A stretch of 42,183 nucleotides of DNA, taken from assembly GCA_001007665.1 (NCBI GenBank), contig JXQG01000009.1, forward strand, positions 1 through 42,183. Direction: 5' to 3'. Both the position numbers and the translations under genes were made by a program. Below the pieces are notes generated by a model that was not told where the DNA came from, made no database searches, and worked only from the letters and a program-made list of their open reading frames with translations. This stretch comes from Candidatus Synechococcus spongiarum SP3 (GTDB taxonomy: Bacteria; Cyanobacteriota; Cyanobacteriia; PCC-6307; Cyanobiaceae). Of this stretch, positions 1 through 8,249 are shown piece by piece (position 1 is the stretch's first letter; the number at the start of each line of letters is the position of its first letter).

Positions 1-288
1 GGTGGCTCCGGCAACAACGGGGGCGCCATTCTGGGGGGATTTCTCGTCTGGTTCTTGTGGGTGCAGGCGGAAGTTGGCGGCCCATGGCTGATGACCCTGC
101 TCACCTCCGGGCTCCAGGAGGACGCTCCTCTGCGTCAACACCTGCTCAGCGTAACGCCCCACATGCGCCAATTGGTGATGGGGTGCATCCTGCTGGTGGT
201 CTTGCGTCTGAGCCCCCGGGGACTACTGCCGGAGCAAAGCGGCAAACACAACCTTGCCCAGCGGCGAATCGGATCGGAGCGCTCTTAA
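1..288 (+). CDS. LivM-type branched-chain amino acid ABC transporter permease, C-terminal end
   Basis: The reading frame is open from the first base and stops with TAA at 286-288, so only about 95 C-terminal residues are visible. The start reads GGSGNNGGAILGG, which fits the conserved region of LivH/LivM permeases. It is followed by hydrophobic segments and the usual ending LSPRGLLPEQ. The family forms the membrane channel of ABC importers for branched-chain amino acids or related solutes; which solute cannot be told here. A decayed insertion element begins 3 bases after the stop, so the original downstream neighbour is hidden. The family call is fairly safe and the substrate is unknown. Confidence 0.75.
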   Translation, partial: GGSGNNGGAILGGFLVWFLWVQAEVGGPWLMTLLTSGLQEDAPLRQHLLSVTPHMRQLVMGCILLVVLRLSPRGLLPEQSGKHNLAQRRIGSERS

Positions 289-290
289 GC

Positions 291-998
291 CCTGTGGACA
301 AATGGGCGTTACCTTGCTGCAAGAAGGGTTGCCACGAGGTTCCAGTGAGCGGCATAGCTGCTGGCGGCTTGGTCATAACCGGTGACAATGTTGACAATGT
401 ACCGGTCTCCTTGATTCTGGCAAAGGAATTCTCGATCCGATGGCGCCGCTTGTCGGCTTCCCTGTCGGAGGAGCGCCGTGCTTGGCGGTTCGCCTTGGGC
501 GGGATGCCCCGCTGTGGCGCTACGCACCGTCAACTCCCTGAGCAAGTCATCCCTGTCGAACGCCTTGTCAGCCAGCAGCGCATCAAAAGGCAGGTTGCTG
601 ATCCGTGATGCCACCCCTTTGCTCTCGTGCCTCTGTCCTGGCAGCAGGAGGAAGCGCACCAGATTGCCCAGGGCGTCCACCATCACCACGATCTTCCTTG
701 CCAGCCTGCCAAGGGAACGGCCCATGCACTGGCGCTGAATCCCCCTCTTGCTCCGGCGGCTTTCTGGTGAACCGGGCAATGGCGCCGTCGATGAGCGCGT
801 ACTCCAGAGAACAGCTTCCAGAAGCAGACGGTTGTCCCCTTGTGGGACCGGCACGATCCGTAGCCTTGCCGAAAAGCAGCGGTGCAATGGTCTGCCAGAG
901 CCGATCCGGGGCCACAAAGCGGTGCTCGCCCATGGCGACCTCCATTCCCTCAGCGTTGAAACACCCCAACCTCCAGGGCAATCCCATTTGTCCACAGG
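291..998 (-). mobile_element. Decayed IS5-like insertion sequence with 16-bp terminal inverted repeats
   Basis: A perfect 16-bp repeat, CCTGTGGACAAATGGG, stands at 291-306 and in inverted form at 983-998, marking a 708-bp element. The minus strand carries recognisable transposase pieces in two frames. They are an N-terminal piece (APDRLWQTIAPLLFGKA), then DNRLLLEAVLW and VDALGNLVRFLLLPGQRH, and a C-terminal piece ending in AALLAAR-like sequence (ATLLAAR). IS5-family elements of this kind are usually longer, and the stretch between EAVLW and the VDALGN block looks deleted. The element lies between the permease stop and pds. No convincing target duplication was found. Confidence 0.8.
309..970 (-). 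pseudogene. IS5-family transposase, frameshifted and internally deleted
   Basis: Homology to an IS5-type DDE transposase is split between two minus-strand frames. The start (GEHRFVAPDRLWQTIAPLLFG) lies in one frame near 890-945. The central LLADKAFD block, which would carry a catalytic aspartate, and the C-terminal GYDQAASSYAAHWNLVATLLAAR-like end lie in another frame, ending at 309. At least one frameshift and a central deletion separate them, so no functional enzyme is expected. It could be moved only by a transposase supplied in trans acting on the intact inverted repeats. Confidence 0.75.
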
Positions 999-1004
999 AT
1001 CTAA

Positions 1005-2423
<1,419 letters not shown>

Positions 2424-2464
2424 TACGCTGTTCCCAGCTTGTCTGGACGGCTGCCATTGCGCCC

Positions 2465-3442
2465 ATGAGCTCTTTGCAACCTGTCCGTCCCCACTGGCTG
2501 GCCCGTCACCATCCGCCCATCTTGTGGCGGGGCGCCGCGGTGGACTGTCCCAGCCTGGAAGAGGGCTACGAAGCCTGCCGTGTGGAAACCCGGCGCTGGG
2601 CCAAAACCTACTACCTGGGCAGCCTGTTGATGCCCCCGAAGAAGCGCCGCGCCATCTGGGCCATCTATGTGTGGTGCCGCCGCACGGACGAACTGGTGGA
2701 CGCTCCCGATGCGGCCACCATGGACCCCACCCAACTCCATCAGCGTCTCAACCAGTGGGAGGAGCGGACCCGACGGCTGTTTGCCGGAGAGGTACACGAT
2801 GCCCAGGACATGGCCCTCTGGGACACCCTGCAGCGCTATCCCCAGAAGATCGAGCCTTACCTGGAGATGATCGCCGGGCAACGGATGGACATCAACCTGA
2901 GGCGCTACCGAACGTTTGAGGAACTTAAGCTTTACTGCTATCGGGTGGCGGGCACCGTGGGCCTGATGAGCCAAGCGGTGATGGGGTTGGATTCGGCATT
3001 TTATTCCGCCCCCTGGAGCCGATGCCCCGATCCCAGCACCTGCGCCGTGGCCTTGGGCATCGCCAGCCAACTCACCAACATTTTACGGGATGTGGGGGAA
3101 GATCGGGAACGGGGGCGCATCTACCTTCCTTATGAGGACCTGACCCGGTTCAGCTACACGGAAGCGGAACTGATGGATGGTGTCGTCAATGACCGCTGGC
3201 GTGACCTGATGAAGTTCCAAGTGCAGCGTGCTCGGGAGTGGTTTCGTCGCTCGGAGTCAGGGATTCGTTGGCTCTGCCAAGATGCCCGCTGGCCCGTGTG
3301 GACCTCCCTGCAACTTTACCGAGACATTCTCGGGGTCATTGAAGACAACGGCTACGATGTCTTCTCCCGCAGGGCTTACGTACCCGGTCTGAGAAAGCTG
3401 CTGAGCCTGCCCATCTCCTTTACCCTCGCCCAGTCCCGCTAA
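2465..3442 (+). CDS. crtB: Phytoene synthase
   Basis: This 325-residue protein of the squalene/phytoene synthase family condenses two geranylgeranyl diphosphates into phytoene. Both aspartate-rich motifs are present: RRTDELVD at about residues 72-79 and DVGEDRERGRIYLP near residue 210. The QRMDINL and YCYRVAGTVGLM segments also match the family. It follows pds, whose enzyme uses its product. The chosen ATG gives an N-terminal extension of about 25 residues before the conserved core, so a later start is possible. Its stop overlaps the convergent RNA-binding protein gene by 4 bases. Confidence 0.95.
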   Translation: MSSLQPVRPHWLARHHPPILWRGAAVDCPSLEEGYEACRVETRRWAKTYYLGSLLMPPKKRRAIWAIYVWCRRTDELVDAPDAATMDPTQLHQRLNQWEERTRRLFAGEVHDAQDMALWDTLQRYPQKIEPYLEMIAGQRMDINLRRYRTFEELKLYCYRVAGTVGLMSQAVMGLDSAFYSAPWSRCPDPSTCAVALGIASQLTNILRDVGEDRERGRIYLPYEDLTRFSYTEAELMDGVVNDRWRDLMKFQVQRAREWFRRSESGIRWLCQDARWPVWTSLQLYRDILGVIEDNGYDVFSRRAYVPGLRKLLSLPISFTLAQSR

Positions 3443-3891
3443 ACGGCTGTCTTCTGTTGGTCCAGCAGCAGCTTGAGCTTGGAGAGTTCCTGGCTCCAGC
3501 GGGGATCGGGAGCATCCGCCTCGGCAAGTTCACGGTGAACGACTTTGTCGGCCATCTTGCTGGCGCGGGGGGGCGCCTGGTCGTTGCGGCGATTACTGGC
3601 GTTGCGGTTGCTGTCCTTGCGCTCGGAGCGCTCCACACGCAGAGCTTGACCGGCAAACTCCTTGCCGTTGAACTGGGCGATAATGGTCTCGGCCAGCCGC
3701 TCGTCACTGACGCTGATGAAGCCGAAGCCACGGCACTCGCCACTCTCCCGGTCGGTGACCGGTTTGAAGCGAATGCTTTGATCAACAGCAGCCTTGAACT
3801 GGCCCTCAAGCTCCTGGAGATCAGCGTCCCGGGGCACGTTGCCCACATAGATGCGAATGCCTTGCTGATTATTGTTGGAACGGTTGCTCAT
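3439..3891 (-). CDS. RRM-type RNA-binding protein (cyanobacterial Rbp family)
   Basis: The protein has about 150 residues with one RNA-recognition motif near the N-terminus. RNP2 is IYVGNV (about residues 13-18) and RNP1 is CRGFGFISV (about 53-61). The tail is polar and basic, rich in Arg, Asn and Glu, and ends LLLDQQKTAV. The start MSNRSNNNQQG was chosen because it directly precedes the domain; the open frame upstream is long but carries no family similarity. Cyanobacterial Rbp proteins bind RNA and are often cold-responsive or involved in mRNA localisation; the role here is inferred from family only. It is convergent with crtB and shares 4 bases. Confidence 0.9.
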   Translation of the reverse strand: MSNRSNNNQQGIRIYVGNVPRDADLQELEGQFKAAVDQSIRFKPVTDRESGECRGFGFISVSDERLAETIIAQFNGKEFAGQALRVERSERKDSNRNASNRRNDQAPPRASKMADKVVHRELAEADAPDPRWSQELSKLKLLLDQQKTAV

Positions 3892-3927
3892 GCGTTGCAA
3901 TGACGAAGGGACATGGAACGATTGAAA

Positions 3928-3957
3928 AGTAGGGTTGACATTCAAGAGTGAAGTCAA
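3928..3957 (-). promoter_or_regulatory. Possible promoter of the RRM protein gene
   Basis: On the minus strand TTGACT (3957-3952) is followed after 18 bases by CCTACT (3933-3928), about 37 bases upstream of the ATG at 3891. The first hexamer is a good -35 match, but the -10 box matches the consensus at only about three of six positions. The spacer also holds TTGAATGTCAA, a short inverted repeat. This is weak evidence from pattern alone. Confidence 0.3.
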
Positions 3958-4015
3958 CAGGATGCCGGGACCTTTTTGGCAGGCCCAAGCAAAAATCGCC
4001 ACTATCTTTATCACA

Positions 4016-5314
4016 TCAAGGGGAAACCGGATTCCTCCGACTGGGGATCCGCCGGGAAGAGGCTTCCTGTTGCAGCCATTGTCGGGCCCTGTCCAAGATG
4101 GACGCCTCATCATGAGCGACCAGGCGTCCGAAGGCATTCTCGCGCCGCAGAAAGGTCATCAATGCTCCCAACCTGGGACCGGATGATAAAGACAAGGCCT
4201 CCTGCAAACGGTCACCACTGAGGGGACAGCGAGGATGACAGAGGGCGTCAGCGGGATCCCGCCAACGGCGCAGCCACACCCTGGCGTTGTTCAGGCTCAA
4301 CTGGTTCCGGGCCAGCAGCGCCAGCAGGAGCGCCGGGAGGTCCTTTGCCAGGTCCAGGTGCAGCTGCAGTTGCTGGTCCTCCGCCAGCCCCGTCGTTCCT
4401 TCAGCCCACACCTGACGCCAGTGGTTCAACCGCTTCCACTGCCGTTGCCGGCGCCTGCTGCAGCCCAGGCGCTCCCCTACGGATTGCGCTCCCAAGAGCC
4501 CCGAGAGCCGGGCCAACGCCAACTGGCGCACCAAAGCCTCCCCCTCCAGGCCCAAAGCCATGGCCAGACGGCGGCTCAGACAGGCAAGTCCTGGCCATGG
4601 CCGCGCCATGGGAAGCCAGGCCCGCAACACAGTGCCCGTCTCAAGCAGCCAGTGGTGAGCCTGGGGCGCCCTGCAGAGTCGCTCCAGTTCCGCCAGGATC
4701 CGCTCGGACGCCACCATGTCCAGCTTCGGCGCCTCCTGCCGAAGCCATTGACGGGTGCGCTCTTCAATGGTGCATCCCAGTTCAGCGGCCAGGCGATAGG
4801 CCCGCAGCACCCGCAGGGGATCAGCGGCCAGGATGGCGGCAGCCACACAGCGCAGCCGCCGCTGGGCCAGGTCTTGCAGACCGCCACAGGGATCATGGAG
4901 CGTGCGCCGCCCCAGGTGGTACGCCATGGCATTGAGAGAAAAGTCCCGCCGCTCCAGGTCCGCCTCCATGGTGGCGCCGTCCCAGGCAGCCACGTCCACC
5001 GTCCATGGACCATGGACCAGGCGCCCCATGTCCCGCACCTGGTCCAACACCACCACCGTGCCCCCCCAGCGGCTGGCCAACTGCCGACACAACTGGACGG
5101 CCCCCTGGGGAACGGTCAGATCTACGTCGGGATGGTCCCTGAGGCGCCCCAGCAAAGCGTCACGAACAGCACCCCCCACCAGGACGGTGTTCCCAGGCAG
5201 CGCAGCCCAGGGGAAGGGGGGAGACAACCTGGCTACGGCGGTGGTCAGCAGGGCCGCAGCGTCCGCCAAAGCCGGCCCAGCCTGCACGTCACCTGTTGTG
5301 GCTTCACTGCCCAT
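4016..5314 (-). CDS. tRNA nucleotidyltransferase / poly(A) polymerase family protein (CCA-adding type)
   Basis: This protein of about 432 residues belongs to the class II nucleotidyltransferases. The N-terminal head has VGGAVRDALLG (motif A) and the metal-binding DVDLTV (DxD). It is followed by ERRDFSLNAMAY and DPCGGLQDL, then AADPLRVLRAYRLAAELG and a helical body. The family adds or repairs the CCA end of tRNAs, although cyanobacteria may split A and CC addition between paralogues, so exact specificity is open. The ATG at 5314 was chosen because the second copy of this region (7039-7126) keeps that ATG but not the one two codons upstream. Its 5' end lies in a duplicated segment next to a foreign insert. 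Confidence 0.88.
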   Translation of the reverse strand: MGSEATTGDVQAGPALADAAALLTTAVARLSPPFPWAALPGNTVLVGGAVRDALLGRLRDHPDVDLTVPQGAVQLCRQLASRWGGTVVVLDQVRDMGRLVHGPWTVDVAAWDGATMEADLERRDFSLNAMAYHLGRRTLHDPCGGLQDLAQRRLRCVAAAILAADPLRVLRAYRLAAELGCTIEERTRQWLRQEAPKLDMVASERILAELERLCRAPQAHHWLLETGTVLRAWLPMARPWPGLACLSRRLAMALGLEGEALVRQLALARLSGLLGAQSVGERLGCSRRRQRQWKRLNHWRQVWAEGTTGLAEDQQLQLHLDLAKDLPALLLALLARNQLSLNNARVWLRRWRDPADALCHPRCPLSGDRLQEALSLSSGPRLGALMTFLRRENAFGRLVAHDEASILDRARQWLQQEASSRRIPSRRNPVSP

Positions 5315-5331
5315 GCGCATCTGTGTTGACT
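5244..5331. repeat. Direct repeat, copy 1: divergent start region of the nucleotidyltransferase and ycf34
   Basis: This 88-bp stretch matches 7039-7126 at about 70 of 88 positions with no gaps; the last 40 bases match at 38. Here the minus-strand reading is the live start of the nucleotidyltransferase (MGSEATTGDVQ). The plus-strand reading is a dead ycf34 start (MRICVDS) that runs straight into methyltransferase sequence. Together with copy 2 it brackets the inserted segment. Confidence 0.85.
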
Positions 5332-6299
5332 CGATCCCAGTCGTTAATGTTGAAGGACTGGAAGGCTGGTATGCCGAACACGTGGCAGCGTAGTCAAAGT
5401 TCGCACACCCAGCCACGACGTTGTGGTTCTGGAACACCGAGATTGGTTGGGCAACCACCCATCCCCTTCTGGTGCGGGAAGGGTGGGAGTACGTCCAGAC
5501 AATTCTGTGGGACAAAGGCGTTGGCCATGTCGCGGGCAACGTGAACGGGGACACGATTCGGCGGTTGCCGACGGTTACGGAAATCTGTGTCTTCTATCGG
5601 CGACGGCTTCTGCTGAAGACCTCGGACGGCAGGGTGCCCCTCTGCCGCTGGCTGCGCACGGAATGGCGGCGGACCGGACTGCCCCTGTATCGCGCCAACG
5701 AGGCATGTGGGGTCAGGAACGCTGCAACCCGCAAGTATCTCACCCAGGACTGGCTCTGGTACTTCCCACCCGTGGAGATGATGGCTCGGCTGGTTGCCTT
5801 TGCCAACGTCCACGGTGACCCGGCAGGGCGTCCCTATTACGCAATTGACGGAAAGCAGCCTGTCACCAAAGCTGAATGGGCAGGGCTGCGCCACCCATGG
5901 CGCCACGAGCACGGCCTGACCAACGTCTGGTCCCATCCGCCCCTCAACGGTGCAGAGCGCTATCGGGGCGACGGCCGTCGCGTCGCTCCCCGAGTGCATA
6001 ACCCGGGGAAGAACGCAGCGGCGCACCTGAACCAGAAACCTCTTGAGTTCATGCGCCGCATCATCAAGGCGGCCTCAAACGAGGGCGACACCATCTGGGA
6101 ACCGTTCGGTGGGCTATGCACTGCATCGGTTGCGGCTATTGAGACCGGTCGGAATGCCTTTGCCGCCGAACCCGATCCCTACTTCTCGGCACTGGCAAGA
6201 CAGCGATTGACCGGCCGGTTCACCAGTGACCATGAGGTTTCAAGAACCACTGACCGTGTCAGCGATTTGTCTGTTCAACACAAACCTTCCCGGACGTGA
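5332..6299 (+). pseudogene. Site-specific DNA methyltransferase, 5'-truncated and interrupted by an amber stop
   Basis: One frame reads VNVEGLEGWYAEHVAA, a TAG at 5391-5393, then SKFAHPATTLWFWNTEIGW and on to a stop at 6299. Downstream are the target-region features NEACGVRNAATRKYLTQDW and the C-terminal HLNQKPLEFMRRIIKAA with WEPFGGLCTASVAAIE, a DPFxGxGT-like SAM-binding motif I. This order (catalytic motif before motif I) is that of beta-class amino-methyltransferases. The N-terminus with the (D/S)PPY catalytic motif is missing, because homology begins immediately after the direct repeat. A TTG at 5421 could start a shorter 292-residue product, but it would lack the catalytic motif. No partner nuclease is seen nearby. 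Confidence 0.8.
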
Positions 6300-6369
6300 G
6301 ATTGTTCGCGCATGGCGGGATGGGACAGATTATTATCGACTCAACTCAATCCCCCCTCCCCTTTCCCGC

Positions 6370-6579
6370 ATGTTCGACCCTTTTGAACAGCTCACTCTTG
6401 AGAACCTAAACAGTGACATGTACGACTCTATAAAACAGTTCTTGTATGGCCTCAACAATAATGAGCTGATTGTTTTTTCTCTTCTGATGTTTTTTCTCCT
6501 CCCAGTGGGCATGGCGGGTTTGGTGTGGTTCCTGTTCGGGTGGGGTGTCCGACGCCGTGGCCAGGAACCTAATTGGTGA
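6370..6579 (+). CDS. Small single-pass membrane protein, hypothetical
   Basis: This 69-residue ORF starts MFDPFEQLTLENLNSDMYD. It has a strongly hydrophobic stretch of about 25 residues (VFSLLMFFLLPVGMAGLVWFLFG) and a basic end (GVRRRGQEPNW). The region is more AT-rich than its surroundings, in keeping with foreign origin. After its TGA stop the same frame stays open for another 39 residues with a second hydrophobic segment (see 6604-6699), so it may be the front of a broken two-helix protein. The frame also runs upstream to 6226, but that part overlaps the methyltransferase and shows no features. No family was recognised. Confidence 0.4.
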   Translation: MFDPFEQLTLENLNSDMYDSIKQFLYGLNNNELIVFSLLMFFLLPVGMAGLVWFLFGWGVRRRGQEPNW

Positions 6580-6603
6580 CGGCGGGGCTTGGCGACCCTG
6601 GCG

Positions 6604-6699
6604 ATGGTTCTCAGTTGCTTCTGGAATCCGTGGGGGGTGATGTCGGTCATTGCAGGGATCAGTGTCGGGTTGGCATTGTTTCCTTTTGAGACTGACTAA
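6604..6699 (+). CDS. Very short hydrophobic ORF, possibly the second half of a split membrane protein
   Basis: An ATG at 6604 opens a 31-residue frame with a hydrophobic centre (MSVIAGISVGLALFPF). It is in the same frame as the 6370-6579 ORF, separated only by the TGA at 6577-6579 and eight sense codons. Either it is an independent micro-peptide or the two were one protein with two membrane helices. Nothing outside hydrophobicity and frame supports it. Confidence 0.2.
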   Translation: MVLSCFWNPWGVMSVIAGISVGLALFPFETD

Positions 6700-7038
6700 G
6701 CTGGTCTATCACTGCCACCCCCCACGGATGCAGTGTGGCCTTCCTTGGGAAAGGTCTGGACGGATGCTCTTACCGGCCCTTGGGGGCTCGCTCGGGGTAA
6801 TGGCAATCAATAGATACGGTTAGGGGGCCAAACAGCGGACTCAACCAGAACCAGCGGCAGCGGTGGTGGCTCTGGTTCTTGGCTACGGATTCACAGAAGT
6901 CTCCCATCATTATCGTCAGGGTCCCTCGGTCCAGGGCAGCGGGTGAGCAGATACCGACTCCTGACAGTCCGCCTGCGCACTGATCACGATTCTCGCTCGC
7001 CTAAAATCTGATCTGAGACAGGTGGGACTGAACAACGA
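6700..7038. other. Non-coding right part of the insert
   Basis: About 340 bases without a convincing ORF. The only structure noticed is an 8-bp inverted repeat AGAACCAG (6847-6854) / CTGGTTCT (6872-6879) with a 17-base GC-rich loop and no T-run. The segment ends where copy 2 of the direct repeat begins. Confidence 0.5.
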
Positions 7039-7126
7039 GTCAGTTGTGCCGCAGCGTCCGCCAGGACCAGGTCACAATGGACCTTGCCTGTTGTGGTTTC
7101 ACTGCCCATGTGCATCTGTGTTGACT
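7039..7126. repeat. Direct repeat, copy 2: true ycf34 start plus a dead nucleotidyltransferase start
   Basis: This is the partner of 5244-5331 at a constant offset of 1795 bases. Here the plus strand carries the live ycf34 start (MCICVDC). The minus strand would read MGSETTTGKVHCDLVLADAA, a recognisable but abandoned nucleotidyltransferase N-terminus that loses similarity upstream of 7039. Several differences between the copies keep the minus-strand residues similar, so both copies probably descend from coding versions. Confidence 0.85.
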
Positions 7127-7356
7127 GCCACTGGGTGGACCGTTGCTCCACGTATCACGCCGTAGAAACCCGGCACGGCGTCAAGCATCTGACGCCAACA
7201 CCGGACTTTGCGCCCCTCCAGCCTCGCATCAACGTCCATTTACGGTCCCGAGGGTTGGTCACCACGGTGGAGTGGGACGTGGTGGCCTGCAACAGCTTTT
7301 TGAGGGACCTGGGCCGTTGGCAGCGTTTGCGGCCCCGGGAGGCCGTACCTACGTGA
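7108..7356 (+). CDS. ycf34: Ycf34-family protein
   Basis: This 82-residue protein begins MCICVDCHWVDRC, the cysteine-rich start typical of Ycf34, and ends CNSFLRDLGRWQRLRPREAVPT. The family occurs in cyanobacteria and red-lineage plastids; the Synechocystis protein has been reported to bind an iron-sulfur cluster and to affect photosynthesis under stress. The start was chosen because the cysteine motif begins at this ATG. Two bases separate its stop from tsaB, suggesting translational coupling. The start overlaps, on the other strand, a relic of the nucleotidyltransferase start. Confidence 0.88.
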   Translation: MCICVDCHWVDRCSTYHAVETRHGVKHLTPTPDFAPLQPRINVHLRSRGLVTTVEWDVVACNSFLRDLGRWQRLRPREAVPT

Positions 7357-7358
7357 GC

Positions 7359-8054
7359 ATGGCCCCTGTCATGGATGCGCAGCCGATGGAGCCGGACCTG
7401 GCGCTGGCGATCCATACCTCCAGCCCTGATCTGGCCATGGCGTTGGCGCCGTTCCCCTGGTCGGGGGACGCACCCGTGTCCGTTCTCTGCAAGGCAACGG
7501 GGAAGGGTCTTGCCAACGTGTTGCACCAGGAACTGCTGCGTCTCCTACCGGCTTCCCAATGGCGCCGGCTGGCGGCTCTGGCTGTGGCTACAGGACCCGG
7601 GGGCTTCACGGGAACCCGTCTGGGGGTAGTCCTGGCCCGAACCATGGCCCAGAACTTGCAAATCCCCCTGTTGGGCTGTGGCAGTTTTGTCCTCATGGCA
7701 CGGCGCCTGGCGCAACGTCTACTCCAGGAACATCCGGAAGGTTGCGCCGTTCAGTTGGAGCAGCCGTTGCGGAAGCGTGGGTGGATCCGGGGTCGTTACC
7801 GGATTACAGCCCATGGCGTCGTGGAGGAGCGCCAAGCGCCCCAGCTCCTCACAACCGCGATTCCCCTTGGAGAGGCCGCGCCATGGCTTCGTCACCCTGC
7901 CGTAGTGGAGCCCGCCGCCGATGCGGTGGAGTTGCTACGGGTACTGATGGAGCGTCACGCCCTGGGTGATCCTGGGCATTGGCAAGGGGTGCTGCCGTTG
8001 TATCCAGCTGCCGCGGCGGAGCGCCCATGGGAGACTGAGTCCACGTGTCGTTAA
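7359..8054 (+). CDS. tsaB: tRNA threonylcarbamoyladenosine biosynthesis protein TsaB
   Basis: This protein of about 231 residues belongs to the TsaB/YeaZ family of the ASKHA fold. Supporting motifs are LALAIHTSSPDLAMAL at the N-terminus and AVATGPGGFTGTRLGVVLARTMAQ near residues 80-103, which is the GPGSFTGxRxG signature. TsaB scaffolds TsaD and TsaE in making t6A37 on ANN-decoding tRNAs. The first ATG, 2 bases after the ycf34 stop, was used, but ATGs at 7371 and 7386 in the same frame are closer to the usual family start. Its stop lies against a transposase scrap. Confidence 0.88.
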   Translation: MAPVMDAQPMEPDLALAIHTSSPDLAMALAPFPWSGDAPVSVLCKATGKGLANVLHQELLRLLPASQWRRLAALAVATGPGGFTGTRLGVVLARTMAQNLQIPLLGCGSFVLMARRLAQRLLQEHPEGCAVQLEQPLRKRGWIRGRYRITAHGVVEERQAPQLLTTAIPLGEAAPWLRHPAVVEPAADAVELLRVLMERHALGDPGHWQGVLPLYPAAAAERPWETESTCR

Positions 8055-8055
8055 A

Positions 8056-8127
8056 GACCCTCTGCTGGAGAAGATCAAGCCGTACTACCCCAGTGCTGGG
8101 AAGGGGAGAGTGCCCTACCCACTCCAG
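8056..8127 (+). pseudogene. Transposase N-terminal scrap (IS5-type)
   Basis: Twenty-four codons starting directly after the tsaB stop read [20 protein letters not shown] and then YPLQ. This resembles the N-terminal region of IS5-type transposases (LLxxIxPxYPxAGxGRxPYPLETML) and stops matching at the expected ETML. It is a fossil fragment and cannot encode a functional protein. Confidence 0.6.
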
Positions 8128-8249
8128 GGATCCTGCTGTTCAAGCCTTTTTCCACTGACGATTTCTTGTGGCCCGTCTCCACCGGGAGACAATCACGAGC
8201 TCGGACGATGGGTCCCGATCCTAGGCTGACCGCAGTCTGTTTGCGTCCC

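Noticed and set aside
3892-4137. N-terminal extension of the RRM protein
   Set aside because: The translation has no family similarity and would remove the leader; the conserved protein starts at 3891.
4235-5329. Long plus-strand ORF of 364 codons
   Set aside because: It is antisense to the nucleotidyltransferase, whose motifs are clear. Its Gln/Pro-rich translation has no domain.
6847-6879. 8-bp inverted repeat as a terminator or RNA gene
   Set aside because: The stem is short, the loop is long, and there is no T-run or conserved motif.
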